Origin: Cylindrobasidium torrendii FP15055 ss-10
Lineage: Eukaryota > Basidiomycota > Agaricomycetes > Agaricales > Physalacriaceae
Assembly: GCA_000934385.1 (NCBI GenBank)
Contig: KN880483.1
Location: 1-64,000 of the forward strand
DNA length: 64,000 bases
Direction: 5' to 3'
The notes beneath the pieces were generated by a model, which saw nothing but the letters and a program-made list of their open reading frames with translations, did not search any database and was not told where the DNA came from. This document shows positions 23,083-35,342 of the stretch, in pieces (position 1 is the first letter of the stretch; each line of letters starts with the position of its first letter). A program made the translations under genes and the position numbers.

Positions 23083-23493
23083 GCAGTACTTCCTTGTGCT
23101 CATGCTGTTTCCAAATTATTTTCTTGTATCAGTATATCGACTCGTCTAAACCATCTGTATTAGTAGACCTTTACCGCTCATCTTTGATAATCTTTACTTG
23201 TTAATCCTGCATTACTTGATGTAAGTCTTCGTTTCCTTGCGGCCTGTACACGGCTCTTGGGTGAGCCAACCTCTGTAGGTTTGGAACGGCAAACAGCTCA
23301 GAAGGTAGTCGTTATCGAATATCAACCATTTGCCGTGAGCTTGTGTGCTCGCCACTGCTTGGTCGTGTAATGAGCATCACACCTACGTCTTGATTCCACG
23401 TTAGATTTACGTCCATGTCCATAGCATTCCATTTGCTTTGCTTTCTCCAATCTACACACTGTACAGACAAATCGCTGCTTTCGTATCTTCTCA
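23083..23493. other. Intergenic between convergent genes
   Basis: About 410 bp between facing 3' ends, holding short AT-rich 3' flanks. No gene is supported. Confidence 0.5.
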
Positions 23494-25096
23494 CTAGAGC
23501 GCCGTGCCAAAAATCTGGTACCTCCGGCAGATGCTCGGGCCAATCTCGTCGTACTGCGCCTTCGTGTGGCAGGACTGGTAAAACTCGGGCTGAAGAGAAT
23601 AGTCAGTAGTGTTTAAACGATAGTCGCGAAGTAAGAATACGCACTAGCGACGCAAGCAGCGAACCACCGAACCAAACAGCGTAGCGCTGATGCTTATGCG
23701 AGATGACATCGACCTCTACGCCGGACGACTTCTGCGTCGATCCACTCGCCAGCGCGCTTGCATCCAGACGGCGGTCAACGATGACCTTCAAGTCACGCTT
23801 CAACCTGTTTCCAAAGTGTTGGAACATTGTCGAGCCACCGGACAGAACAATGTTCTATAGAGCGCGTTAGCACGGAATTGAACACCAGATGGGAGAAGCC
23901 GCACCTTGTAGAGACCACGGCGGACATCGATGGGGGACTGTTGAATGACATCGTCGACAGTATCGGAAAGCGGGGTCAGGAAGTCGGATGAGTAGATTTC
24001 TGGGTTGAAGAAAATCTCGGGTGCAAGGAAACGCTCGTATCCGACGTCAACGCCGTATTTCTACAAGAGATGCCTTAGCCAACCTCAATGCGAGTGAGAG
24101 TTTGTGCCTACCCTTCCAGTGACACTGTGTTCTCCTTCATACCGTTCAAAGTACTTGTACGGCTCCTGGTCGTACTTGCGGAACTCGCGCACGATATCCT
24201 GGCAAACATAGCTGTACTGCTCCTTGACCTTTCCGGCAACGCGAAGTTGGTCCTCGGGTGGGACAGATGCCATTTCGCCGCGCTCACGCATAAGATTGAG
24301 GACGAATTGGGAAATATCACGACCAGCGATGGGGATGTGCTTGATGGCGCTGCCGATAACGTAGCCTTCCGCGCAGGGAATAACGTGCGTTACACCGTCG
24401 CCAGAGTCGATGACGGTACCGGTAAGGGTGCGGTCGGTGACACGGTTGGAAGTCCAGGATGCAGCAAGAGCAAGGACGGCTTGTACGGCAATGTAAAGAC
24501 CCTTGATATTGAAGGACTCGAAGAAGATCTCTGCAGTCTGTTCTCTGTTCTCGGGGGCGTTAAGGGGAGGTTCGGTCTGAACTGGGTCAGTACAAGCAAG
24601 AGTAAGTGAGCACTCAGACGTACTAGAAGGAAGTAGTGATCCTCAGGTTCGGCGCGAAGGTACTTGAAGATGGTCTGCTCCCAGTATCGCTCCATGTAAT
24701 CCCAGTTGTCAATCATGCCGTGGCGGATGGGATAGTGGACGCCATATCCGGGCGTCTTAGCGTTCGCTAAGGCTTCGTCGCCAATGAAGAAGTCGAGATC
24801 CTCAACACCACGCTTGGATGCCAAATGGCCGGGCTTGGATGGGACCGCGGGAGCGCGCGACTGTTGCGCGGCCGGTCCGCGCGTCGCGATGGCTGTGGGG
24901 AATACGCTGGATGCAACTTTCAATGGCCAGCTAGATAGCTGATAAATGTTTCACGCACAACGACGGGTCCGAATTTCCGGCGAAACTGGGTGCACGTAAA
25001 TCCAAGTTTTACTGCGAGGACAACGTCGATGAAGGCGTACCCAATTTTGGAAAAGCCAGTTCCATTATCGCATATTATAGGAGATAGCTGACTCAT
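23494..25096 (-). CDS. arp3: Actin-related protein 3 (Arp2/3 complex)
   Basis: Arp3 is one of the two actin-like subunits that nucleate branched filaments in the Arp2/3 complex at cortical patches. The start [19 protein letters not shown] lies at 25096; two introns then split FAGNSDPSF and [10 protein letters not shown]. Later: [91 protein letters not shown], a [20 protein letters not shown] segment, [17 protein letters not shown], and after the last intron [20 protein letters not shown] ending FGTAL with TAG at 23494-23496. The nucleotide-binding loops (DNGTG, DSGDG, GGST) are intact, and the length fits the roughly 420-residue family. About seven exons. Confidence 0.95.
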
Positions 25097-25224
25097 TTCG
25101 GAGGTCTTTCAGAGTGAGAGATGGCCAGTGCACTCTCAATCGCACTCGAATGATGATGGCAAGAGCGATGTGCGCGCAGCCAGTTTATGACGCAGCCCGA
25201 TCTGTCTTGCCTTGTTGCGTCCAT
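25097..25224. promoter_or_regulatory. Compact bidirectional promoter, 128 bp
   Basis: The start codons of the minus-strand arp3 gene and of the plus-strand NFKBIL1-like gene are only 128 bp apart, so both must share this stretch for transcription initiation. No TATA box is evident. Confidence 0.5.
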
Positions 25225-26113
25225 GGGCAAGTTGCGACTTAAACGAACGCCCGCCGAAGAGGCTGAGCATCGTGCTCGAAAGCGCAGGCGCAAGGATCTC
25301 AAGAAAGAGGATGTAGACGCCGAGGCCCGTTTCCAAGAGAGCATGTCAATGGCATTCGAAGATGATGAGCGAGTAGACTCGCTGGAATCCCGCTTCAATG
25401 GCTACCACGACCCCGATATACCGACGCACTGGGGAGACAGTAGCTCGCGCAGACGCAGACACTTTGAAGACCCCGACGACTACTTAAAGCAGGATCCATC
25501 CACTATGGATGAGGAAGAGTATGCAGAGTGGATACGATTTGGTATGTATAGGTGCGTAAGCAAATTCCCAGTATGTGCGCGCTTTTATTCAGGTACTAGA
25601 CGGTCCCATAAAGACGAGTATGAGGAAGAGAAACGCCAGAAAGCGGCCGAGAAGTCTGCGAAGAGACGTGAACAAGCTATCAAGGAAGCGGCCAAGAAGC
25701 AGGAGTCCGAACGTCGTAAACGACGGCGGGAGCGCGAAAGTAGAAAACAAGACTCTGCTCGCGATGATTACGAGGCGCGCTGGAAGACTATCCTGGCAGC
25801 GACACAACTGCCTGACACTCAGTATCGCTTCGAGGACATCCCTTGGCCGATATATCACTCTTCGTCGCGCGTTATTACTGTTGATGACCTCAATTCAGAG
25901 GCTATATTGACCTTCTTATCCCTTTCGAAAACTGTAGATACTGAAGAAGAGAAGAGGGTACGAAAGGACAAGCTGCGAGAGACGTATCTACGTTTTCACC
26001 CAGATAAATTCGAGGGGCGCCTGATGAACAAGGTGGATGATGAATACAAGGATATTGTTAGGTTGGGCGTAGGGCAGGTAGTTAGAATACTCAATGATTT
26101 AATGCAGAAGTGA
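25225..26113 (+). CDS. NF-kappa-B inhibitor-like protein 1 (NFKBIL1) homologue
   Basis: Two exons with an intron at 25552-25599 (48 nt, GTGCGT...TAG), which joins WIRFGMYR to RSHKDEYEEEKRQKAAE. The start at 25225 (MGKLRLKRTPAEEAEHRARK) gives the family's usual N-terminus; an in-frame ATG at 25187 also exists. Next come a charged, Lys/Arg/Glu-rich helical middle, the motif YRFEDIPWPIYHS, and a J-domain-like end ETYLRFHPDKFEGR with a final VGQVVRILNDLMQK. Animal members lie in nuclear speckles and are linked to mRNA processing; function in fungi is unclear. The HPD-like tripeptide is present, but the rest of a true J domain is not. Confidence 0.8.
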
Positions 26114-26280
26114 TTGAACGCTGATTCAACGCATTGTGGGGGACCCACGGCAGGCACTTTCCAAAAATGGATCGAAATTTGATTTTGTGACCAACTGTGA
26201 CTGCCCTTGCAAATCGCCCAGTGCGCCGCCTTCGACGTTCATCCCCGCCCTCAAGACACCAAAAAGAAGATTTCGAGACA

Positions 26281-26868
26281 ATGGGCAGCACACGGTGCGT
26301 CGAAACTTTCGACTGCCTCTGAATCTGGGCGAAATGCTGGCCGATGGATGCTGGATGGCAGGACGAAGGAATGGATGAGGCTGACGAGAAATCATAGTCT
26401 TTACTGCAAGGGCCGCGTTCTCGGCCACAAGCGCGCCAAGCGCAACAGCCGTCCCAACACCTCCCTCCTCCAGATTGAGGGTGTCGCCAACAAGGAGGAT
26501 GCGCAGTTCTACCTAGGCAAGGTGCGTCGCAGTCTGCATCTCGTCAGGATATCAAAATCTCATGCCGGATCTTATCGCAGCGTGTTGCGTACGTCTACAA
26601 GGCGAAGCGGGAGATTGCTGGCTCGAAGGTCCGGGTTATCTGGGGGTGCGTGCATTGGGAAATTGGGAGCTCTGGGACGATTAGACTAACGGGAACATAG
26701 ACGTGTGACCCGGCCACACGGATCCTCCGGCGTCGTCAAGTCAAAATTCCGCTCGAACCTCCCTCCCCGCGCGTTCGGTGCTGCTGTCCGTGTCGTACGT
26801 GCCTGCACCATTCCCAAGAAAATTCAACTTAATCACATTCACAGATGCTGTACCCGTCCAACATCTAA
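26281..26868 (+). CDS. 60S ribosomal protein eL33 (L35Ae)
   Basis: Five exons: 26281-26294, 26398-26521, 26581-26645, 26701-26794 and 26845-26868, which join to a 106-residue protein, nearly the length of yeast Rpl33. Key blocks: [98 protein letters not shown]. It is a component of the large cytosolic ribosomal subunit. The first exon codes for four and two-thirds residues and is followed by a 103-nt intron, the longest of the gene; early introns are common in fungal ribosomal protein genes. The start lies 167 bp after the NFKBIL1-like stop. Confidence 0.96.
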
Positions 26869-27214
26869 ACGTCGTCTGTTGTACTGTATGCACTATGCAC
26901 TTCCACCACTTCACATTATGTATCTCAACATGACATGCAAGCACTATGGGCGAGGAATTGCTTGAGTACTAAGTAGCGGTCAATATCCTGTCAGAGATAG
27001 TGCATTGAATGATCTTTTCTCACATGGAACATTGTGCCCCCTTTGAACTGTTTAGATACTCAAAGGCTCAGAGAGTTGTGTTTGGATCTGTCGAATTGAA
27101 GTGGACTCTCATGCGAATGATTTTCGGACGCTTTCCGTAGGATTTCCGGCACTCCAGACGACCGGGCATGCGATTTGAGATCGGACTGTCCTCATCTCTT
27201 GACTTCTGCCTACC
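26869..27214. other. Intergenic, promoter of next gene
   Basis: About 345 bp between two same-strand genes. I see no gene or repeat. Confidence 0.5.
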
Positions 27215-29074
27215 ATGACCTTCCTCTCCCGTACTGCATTCTCTCGTTTGAGCAAGGTGTCCGCCAACTCCCTTGGGCGTCGCCATGCATCCAGTATGTA
27301 ACAGCGCAAATACCTTGAGACAAACGCTGACTGTTCACAGAGTATGCGTCGTACAATTGGGAGGTTCGTCGGAGGCGTCGGGAAATCCCACAAACGATTT
27401 AATGGGAAGTTAGGACCCTCTGAATCTCGAAAGTCTACTCACCGACGAGGAGAAAGCAATCCGGTGAGCTTTGGATGATCCGGCCCCGCATTCCCCAGCT
27501 CATGCCCCATACAGAGACACAGCACACGAGTACTGCCAGGTAAATACCCCACGGTCGATTCAAACTTGAGTCACTGAGACTACCCAAGGAAAACCTCCTT
27601 CCCCGCGTCCTCGAGGGATGGCGCACCGAACGTTAGTCCGGTGTATTGCATTCGACACTACTCCTCACGTCATTTGCATAGAGTTCAACCATGACATTCT
27701 ACCGGAGATGGGCAAGCTTGGATTGCTTGGACCGACTATTGATGGTTATGGGTGTGCCGGTGCCAGCAACGTTGCGTACGGCTTGATTGCGCGCGAGATT
27801 GAACGGTGCGTCTAGCATCCGCCGTCTGCGTCCTACTGCGTCTAAACTCATTTGTTCAGGGTTGATTCAGGATACCGCTCGACAGCGTCAGTGCAATCCT
27901 CCCTTGTCATGCATCCCATCCATGAATTTGGTACGGAAGCGCAGAAAGAGAAGTTCCTGCCTCGACTTGGTGCGTTTCCTCCCTTTACATTTGCTCTGCC
28001 CTACCTCTGACGGTTTATAAAGCCGCGGGAGAACTCGTCGGAGCATTTGTATGGCCTCCCAGCTCTACATGTCTCCAGAATTTGACCTTAATTGTAGGGC
28101 TTGACTGAACCAAATCATGGCTCCGACCCAGCAGGCATGGAGACCACGGCCGAAGAGGTCGACGGTGGCTTCATCATCAATGGCAGCAAGACCTGGATAT
28201 CCAACGCACCTGTTGCAAACGTATTCATCATCTGGGCACGGTGCAAGTGGGACAACAAAGTTCGCGGGTTCATACTTGAGAAGGTGGGTCTTCGTTTCCG
28301 TCTGCTTTGTTCCAACCTTTATGGTTCCATTCTCTCGTTATAGCCAAGCTAACGATGCATACAGGGCATGAAGGGTCTCGACGCACCTGCTATTAAGAAC
28401 AAACTTGCCCTGCGTGCGTCGCTGACTGGTTCGATATTCATGGACCATGTCCAAGTTGGGCAGGACGCTCTCCTTCCCAAAACCCTTGGCCTCAAATCAC
28501 CATTCTCGTGCTTGAACTCCGCACGGTGCGTCTTCTCGCCTCTCTCACCGTTATACTGTACCGACGAATCGTAGCTTCGGCATCTCATGGGGTGTTATGG
28601 GCGCGTTGGAAGACTGCCTGCACCGCGTGCGCACATACGCCCTCGAGCGCCAGCAATTCAACCGCCCTCTCGCTTCATTCCAGCTCGTTCAAAAGAAACT
28701 CGTCGATGCGCAAACTGAGGTCGCCCTGGGTCTACAGGCCTCATTGCAGGTCGGCAAGCTAAAGGACCAAGACGCAGTGGCGCCAGAGATGATCAGCACC
28801 GTGAAGAGGAATAACTGCGGGAAGGCCCTGCAGCATTCGCGTATCCTGTTGGATGTACTTGGAGGGAATGCTTGCGCGGATGAATATCATGTGGGAAGAC
28901 ATGTCGCGAACCTACAGGTTGCCAACACTTATGAAGGTTCGTCTGGTCTTCAACACTTCACTCGTCGTTCTGGCTTCGGCATTTCATGTTAACGTCGTTT
29001 TCACAGGAACGTACGACATCCACACGCTCATCCTGGGCAAAGGCATCACGGGAATACAGGCGTTCGCAAACTGA
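27215..29074 (+). CDS. Glutaryl-CoA dehydrogenase, mitochondrial
   Basis: FAD enzyme that converts glutaryl-CoA to crotonyl-CoA in lysine and tryptophan breakdown. The first exon ([25 protein letters not shown]) is a mitochondrial targeting peptide, with an intron at its end. Then come [139 protein letters not shown], and [20 protein letters not shown], where Glu in YEGT is the catalytic base. It ends ITGIQAFAN at 29074. The RVDSGYRS and GITGIQAF blocks mark glutaryl-CoA rather than short-chain dehydrogenases. At least ten introns. Confidence 0.94.
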
Positions 29075-30892
29075 AAGGTGGTAGCATCTAACTAATTCAA
29101 AGGAAAGGAAATGGACAAGCAGCATCTACATTGAAATTATCTATACAACGTGGCTCTAGCACTCGACAAGACATTGTCCTGATTTTTTGAATTTGGCGCA
29201 CTAAACCTCTGAAACTCGATGTCTGTTTGGCTGTCGTTCTCACAAGTACCAACTCCCGTCACCTCGAGAGAACCTTCTCTCACACACTAGTATCGTCTAC
29301 GACTTCGCAGGTTCCGTGCTTTGAATATGAGTCGCAGTTGCATTCTGCAGCGCTGGGGTGAACAAATTCAAGCGACCTGTTTAATACGACGACAATGCCG
29401 AACTTTGGCTCGAGCATCAGCAAGGGGATTTCCGTCTATGGCGAACACAAGTGTTCTTCCGATTTTTCTTGTACAAGTCTATGCTCATGGCTAAAGCATA
29501 CTTTTCTCGGCCGGGCAGGTGTAGTTCCATACTCGCTCAGTTGCCACGCCAGCCCTCAAGGGTGCAGTCCCTTGTAAGTCCTCTTTGGCTCTTCTCAAAT
29601 CCCTCGGTGCACGCACTCCCATAATTGGACCTTCGGAATGATAGAACGCTTTGGGTGTACAATAGCGATTGCAGCCATACCACTGGTCGTCTTGGAGTAC
29701 CACTTAGCCACTTGCCGGAGTGTCGCTGTGCAAATTACATATTCCGGCTACCATCGTATCGCCACGAGCCTTTGAGACGTTCGCAATAGGAAGTCTTTGA
29801 GGATACCTTTCTGGGACCAACAAACGAATGGACTTGAAGACGATGGCTATCACCGATATCTGTCCACACCGCAACTTATCATGTCCCCACAGTCAAGGCC
29901 CTATTCCAAGGTTTGTCTGGTGCTGCATGGGACTTGTTCTGCCTCGCGAACCAGCATAGGCCTCGTCCGCATCGGGAGGCAGATAAACACTCCCTGAGAG
30001 GTAGTGGACTCGAATTCGTCTAATATTCACACCATGGATTTCTTTCCGAACGACCCTACAGCTATATCTCTCGTATACCTCGCAAGACCTTGGTCTCAGT
30101 CTCCAGATTCCCTGTGCGAATGCTCGTTATCACCCACCCCCACACACAGCTAATGGAAAAAACCGACCTTTCAATTTCAGCTGTCGACTCATACCTTTAC
30201 ACATATCTTTCGTAAAGGGACTCTGCGTGCTTCATCGAGTACGGCATTCGGAGAGGCATACATACTTAGCAAGGGTGGTACTCACATGCCTGCAACATAA
30301 GTAAACAGGTTCCCGACTCTGTTCTCCGAATGCATGGCCTACCGCTGCAAAGGGATCAATTTCAGCATCTTCAGAGCTTCGAGGGTGATAACAGCTACAG
30401 CCCGCGATTCACTCGGAGGCCAGTAGTATGAGGCGTCTACAGAACAGCGTCTACAGCAGCGAGACTCAGCAAACGCATAGAGCGCTAAGCACCATGAATC
30501 CAGCGGCTCCGTTGAGAAAAATGAATGCTCCGTGATGGTGGCTGCATTCATCTGCTAGCCCAAAGTACATACACTTAGCAGCAGAGTAAGATCAGTCGAG
30601 TGAAAGGCTCTTTCAAATCCAACCAACGTCACGGTCGAGTGGCACATTACAACCTTACAATTTCCCACATGCATAACAGGTTGCTGAAGACCAGCATCGA
30701 TAGCCTAACTATGAATACTCTAGAAATGATGTATGCAAAAAGAGTCTGGTTTGCAGGTGGTAATGATACAGAAAAAAATATACAGTTTATTGTCCAGGAG
30801 CATCCAACGGTATGCAGAAAAATGCAAGCAGACGTACCATGGTAAAGAGTGTTATAAGGGCCGCGAGCATAATTATAACGAGTAAATAAACA
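29075..30892. other. 1.8-kb stretch without a recognised gene
   Basis: It lies between two genes whose 3' ends face each other, where fungal spacing is normally a few hundred bp. No frame exceeds 81 codons, and none shows a motif. I find no tRNA, inverted repeat or tandem repeat. It may hold a non-coding transcript or a long 3' UTR. Confidence 0.5.
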
Positions 30893-31937
30893 CTACCATG
30901 AGGTTAGGCTGGCGACGGAAAACATTTTCGGCTTCAGAGGGTGGCTGCTGTGAGTAGCCTTCGATGTGCGAACCAGCGCGAATCCCATGGGCTCGTCCAC
31001 ACCATGTATCCGTGCTGACCAGTCGTTGGGACCCGTCGGAGTGGTTGGCGAGGCGGAGGATGCTGGAGAAGCCATCGAGTAACTTGGAGAAGGGGTATTT
31101 TGCGGGGGCGAGTCGGCGTACACCTTTGTCCTCTTGCGACGTTGCTGTGGGGACGACTCGGAAGAGGCAGGTGATGGATGGCGGCTCCCTGTGGTGAAAA
31201 CGGGTATCGGGCTCGACGAATGACTTGGTTCGGGAAGCGGTGTGGCGGAAGTAGAAGTAGCAGCGCGCGCAGCACGCTTGGAGACTGAAGTGAGAGAATA
31301 GGTGGGGAATGGGCCCTCTGCAGATGCAAAGTCACGTCTGACCCAAGCTTCGAAGTCCCTAAGAAGGACGTTGTCGACTGTGAGCTCCCAGTCGAGGTAA
31401 GAGCACATCTCTCGCTCCATTTGATTGACCTCCCTCAGGTTGAACATCCCCTGTCCCACAATCGTCCACGACTTGTTTGAGTAAGTGTCGTCGCAGATGA
31501 CCTTGGAGGCGATCATGAATGCGGAGAGGAAAAGTCGGTGGCCAGAGGACCCGCGAGCGGTAGGGAATCGGGCCTTCAATCGTTGCAGTAGAATGAGGGA
31601 GGCGAAGGTGACCGCATGATGGAGTTTCGTCCGGTGGAAAGCATACGCGATGAAAAAGGGGAGCTTCGTGGTCGAACCGCTGGCGCTCGGCGGACTTTCT
31701 GGGCATGCGAAGAGGTGTGTGACAAAGCGGGCGGACAGGCAGGCTATGTCCTCGTGGCCGTAGTATGGATCCGCAGTTTTTGCTACAACAGGAGCAGCAG
31801 ACTTTGTCGAAATTGAGTCGGGATGCTAAGCCGTGTGGTTAATCACGCACCGTGGGCATGGTCTGAAAGTTTCTCCTATTATTTGCGGCGGCCTTTCGCT
31901 GCGCCATATCGTGTGTTGTGGATGCATGGGATGCCAT
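30893..31937 (-). CDS. Pho80/PCL-type G1 cyclin
   Basis: Cyclins of this class bind Pho85-like kinases and act in G1 progression, polarity or phosphate control. Start MASHASTTHDMAQRKAAANN (31937); a 49-nt intron follows QTMPT, then SAAPVVAKTADPYYG. The cyclin box spans about residues 60-190: IACLSARFVTHLFACP, FFIAYAFHRTKLHHAVTFAS, LLQRLKARFPTARGSSGHRL, FLSAFMIASKVICDDTYSNK, WTIVGQGMFNLREVNQMERE and CSYLDWELTVDN. The C-terminal half is Ser/Pro-rich with SP/TP sites and a KRTKV patch, likely phosphoregulated (inference). It ends SVASLTSW with TAG at 30893-30895. Long gene-free regions on both sides (1.8 and 1.9 kb) suit a heavily regulated gene. Confidence 0.87.
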
Positions 31938-33801
31938 ATCGGTTCGGAGTCGGGAAATATGGGGACCTGAGGTAGAAGTTAGAACATCCCAACAGAAACC
32001 GAAGGCTGTACATTGAGGTGACGTAATATTCGAAAAATTGTTCGAATTTCGGACACTAAGTGTGGACGGGGTAGGAGGAAGTAAGGCTAATAATCACCTT
32101 GAAAGGTTGACGTGGGCAAAGGGCAAAGGAGTCCGGCGAAAATATGATTTCTTGGGAAAAATTTGCTGTCGTGACTTGACCACTGAGGATGTGATTGTAG
32201 AGCAAGGTATGGGAGACAGTGATGACCGTTGGCAGAGCCACAGACGGGGGAGCGGAGCCGGGTGGGTTGGGGAAGCAAAAACAGGACAGCGAGTTCAAAT
32301 CAGCCAGTCTGGTTATATACGATCGCGCGGAAATCTCAGATCCAGATCGGATCCGTAACAACCATAAATGGAAGCCAAGCCGTCCGGGCCCCCTGAGTAC
32401 TGGCCGTCCGACCTATTGTCAGTCCTGTTTTTTTGTCCCCACAAAAAGCTGGTAGACTGCTGCTGGTGGCAATGTTCACCTAACAACAACGACAACAGCA
32501 GCAGAGCCTGGCAACGCTGGGAAAATAGCCATTCACACTACAATCGGCCGACGGGGTCCATTTTGCGCCAGCGATCACTCGGCCACCAGGACGCCGCGTG
32601 CGCCCGCATCTGTATATTAGCGGACAGGAATGCGTTGCTGGCAAGCGGCTCCAAGCTCCTCGAGTCCCAAGCCATTTGAAAAGCGCATCACACGGCGCTC
32701 TGCAGTCCTATTACACTTTTTTGCAGTGCCTCAGCTCGGCTCTAACGGCGTTTTCGCACCTACTCGCGTGCCACTGCCACTGCTATGCACAATAGATCCG
32801 TTCATCTGTGCAGCTAGACTCCCCAGTCCAGCATGAGAGACTAGAGTCCCCCCCATCTTTTTTCAAAAATTCTTGTCGTGTGGCCTCACTCAGGGTTTTT
32901 CTGCAGCATGCTGATCCTCGATGTCTGTTCGAACCTCGATCGCGCCATGCGCCTCCTGGCGCCTTGTCGTGCGCAGACAGGCGTGTCATCAACTGTCCTT
33001 GCATTTGGAAATGTGGTATGTTGAATCGCAAACTCATCCACCTTTTTGGCTCCGTCCGTTTGGCTAAAAAAGGGCATTTCGGGCTGAAGGGGAGTCTCTG
33101 AAAGACATTGTTTCCACAAGGGGATCCATTGCTAACCCCAGTGGCCCCTCGTTCAACTTCTGCCTAGCGGTAGCCTCGAGGCTGCCTCAAGGTCACTCAA
33201 ACTACTGTATCACTCTTCTATCTGTGCGAAGTTCTCACTGCCGATGGAAACCAATGCGCCGCAAGTAGTGTAGTGTATCCTGTACGCCTGTACCAAACCA
33301 ACATTCTCCCACACTATGAGGCGGAAAGGCTGCTGGTCATTCTCGTGGCAACACATTTGGGGCTAGCGTGTCGTCTTAGCTAATCGCCACAATCTCGAAG
33401 CCTCCGTTGCAGTCCTATCGAGTAAGTATGCATATTATTTCGACATGCAGTGAGAGAAATGTACATAATACGCGTGGGCATTAAAAGCCAAGGTGGGGCA
33501 TCGTATCGTGCCACTCGGACATTCTCGGACAACTCAAAATCCGCCTTGCGTTCTCAGCGAGGTTCAATATCGAGTTGACCTAGTGGGAGTGACTGGGCAT
33601 AGGGCCTGCTTCTTGTGCTAACTCAGCGTTGCATGTTCTCCAGCAACAGCACGTCGTATTACAAAATAAGAGCATTTTGCGGCGTGTCTTTGACCGTCAG
33701 AAAATGGAGGGAGATCCAAAATTCACCATGTCCATCGACGTTGTACAAACATCAAGTCTCTTTTAGCGCACTTTGCTAGTATACACCAAGCTTGGCTTAT
33801 T
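31938..33801. other. 1.9-kb upstream region of the cyclin gene
   Basis: It contains the promoter of the cyclin (minus strand) and the 3' flank of the acetyltransferase gene. Open frames (32038-32358, 32808-33101 and others) overlap on both strands and lack motifs. No repeat or RNA gene is recognised. The length is well above the local average for intergenic DNA. Confidence 0.5.
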
Positions 33802-34839
33802 TCATTCAGAGAAGCTCTTGTAAAAGACCCATGCATCCACATATTCCTCTCCGTCGCCATCCTTCACTCGCAGACGCCCTGCGCGCGGAATCCGCCCTGC
33901 CTTGGTGAATCCAAGGCGCTCCCACAACCTGTCATGAATATCAGTAAAACGTTCAAGACAGAGTAAGTTGACACGCACTTCACAGACGCAATATTATTCA
34001 CATAGACCAGATTAAAGACGCTCGCTTGGTACCCGAGTTTGGGCGCGTAATGGAGGTATGAACGCGCGAGGACGCGCCCGTACCCATGTCCTTGCTGTGT
34101 GCGCGGAACAACGAAACCAGCATTACAGATCTAATGGGAAAGCTGTAAGATGAAACTGTGATACAGCATTCATACCCTCAAGCTCAAAGCGTCGCCGGCA
34201 TGCGCACTTCACGGAGGACACGGTCCAGTCACGCAGCCGGCGGGCTGCAGCACAAACAAGTGACAATGCTAATGACTTACATGAGACGATCTCCCGGGGT
34301 AGTTTGGCTTCACCTGCCAATAATTGACACATATGAGCATTTCTATTCCGCGCATTTCTACCGGTTACACCGTCACCATCACTCCTTGCAGAGGAGTATC
34401 CAGTGGTAATTCGGAGCACCGAGGAGCCGGAAGAAAGACGCACATAGTAAAACCCAATGACGCTCTCCTCCCAGGAGCGTCCAGCTACAGCCTGGGTGAA
34501 ATCAAGCGATGTTTCCAGAGGCTCCTCGGCCGTTGCCTGGTCGTCACTCGTGCCTTTGACGTTGAGAATACCCACCAATACGTCGGCGGCGAAGAAGTAA
34601 CTCTGGAACGCTGCTTGGTCATATGGGCCCTCCTGAGGATAGGTGCTGCCTTCGTCTATGATCTGAGCGAAGGATTGGTGGAGATACTCCAGTAGACCAG
34701 AGAATGCCAAAGCCGTTTGCAGCGTGATGTGATGTATCGAGACAGATGAGCTAGGATCAGAAGTTGAAGGGCTCCATAGAGTCGATTTCATCGTGCCACC
34801 AGTTCTCAAGGGTGTTTGGATGGCACCGTAAGCGGACAT
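33802..34839 (-). CDS. GNAT-family N-acetyltransferase
   Basis: Start MSAYGAIQTPLRTGGTMKST; the N-terminal half contains ALAFSGLLEYLHQSFAQIID, and AAFQSYFFAADVLVGILNVK, then GRSWEESVIGFYY. Three or more introns split the acetyl-CoA domain: VKPNYPGRSSH, ICNAGFVVPRTQQGHGYGRV (the QQGHGYG loop is the acetyl-CoA pyrophosphate-binding motif A), LARSYLHYAPKLGYQASVF, LVYVNNIASVKLWERLGFTK and AGRIPRAGRL, ending WVFYKSFSE with TGA at 33802-33804. The YVNNxxSxxLWxxLGF pattern is typical of fungal GNAT proteins of unknown substrate. It sits alone, head to head with no related gene. Confidence 0.85.
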
Positions 34840-35342
34840 GATTGCTCAGGACAAGGGGACTCGGTCTACGATGACTCGATCGCTGGTTCCGAATTATTTC
34901 GATTTTCGTCTAGAATTCTCGAGAACCAGTATGCGGGGCGGGGTCAGTTGTGTGATTATACAGGATAGGATGTGATTATACGCCATGGCGAACATGTTGC
35001 GGGGCCGGCGGCCGGCTCCCAATAAGGAACTAGCGGAACGGATTGCTAGCGTTGCCAAACGCATGTCTGTTTATATGTGTGTCCTTGTGTAGGGGCTCCC
35101 AATCGAAGAGTCTGCAGCAATCTCGGTGTAAACCTCCACAGGTGACAGACCGATTTCCGGGTCTCGAGAGTACCGATACATCGCTTATAATGAAGTTCCA
35201 TTGTAGTACACCGACTGTACACCACAAGGTCCAGCGGCCAGCCAGTGACTAGGTCAAAGCTGCCACTACACATGGAGGCACACTCACCCGTCCCCGCCGC
35301 CCCCGACGAATATGCGATCCCCGGGAGAGCATAGCACTTGAC
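34840..35342. other. Intergenic, no gene recognised
   Basis: About 500 bp. Small frames at 35030-35273 on both strands lack motifs. It holds the acetyltransferase promoter and the 3' flank of the kinase gene. Confidence 0.5.
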
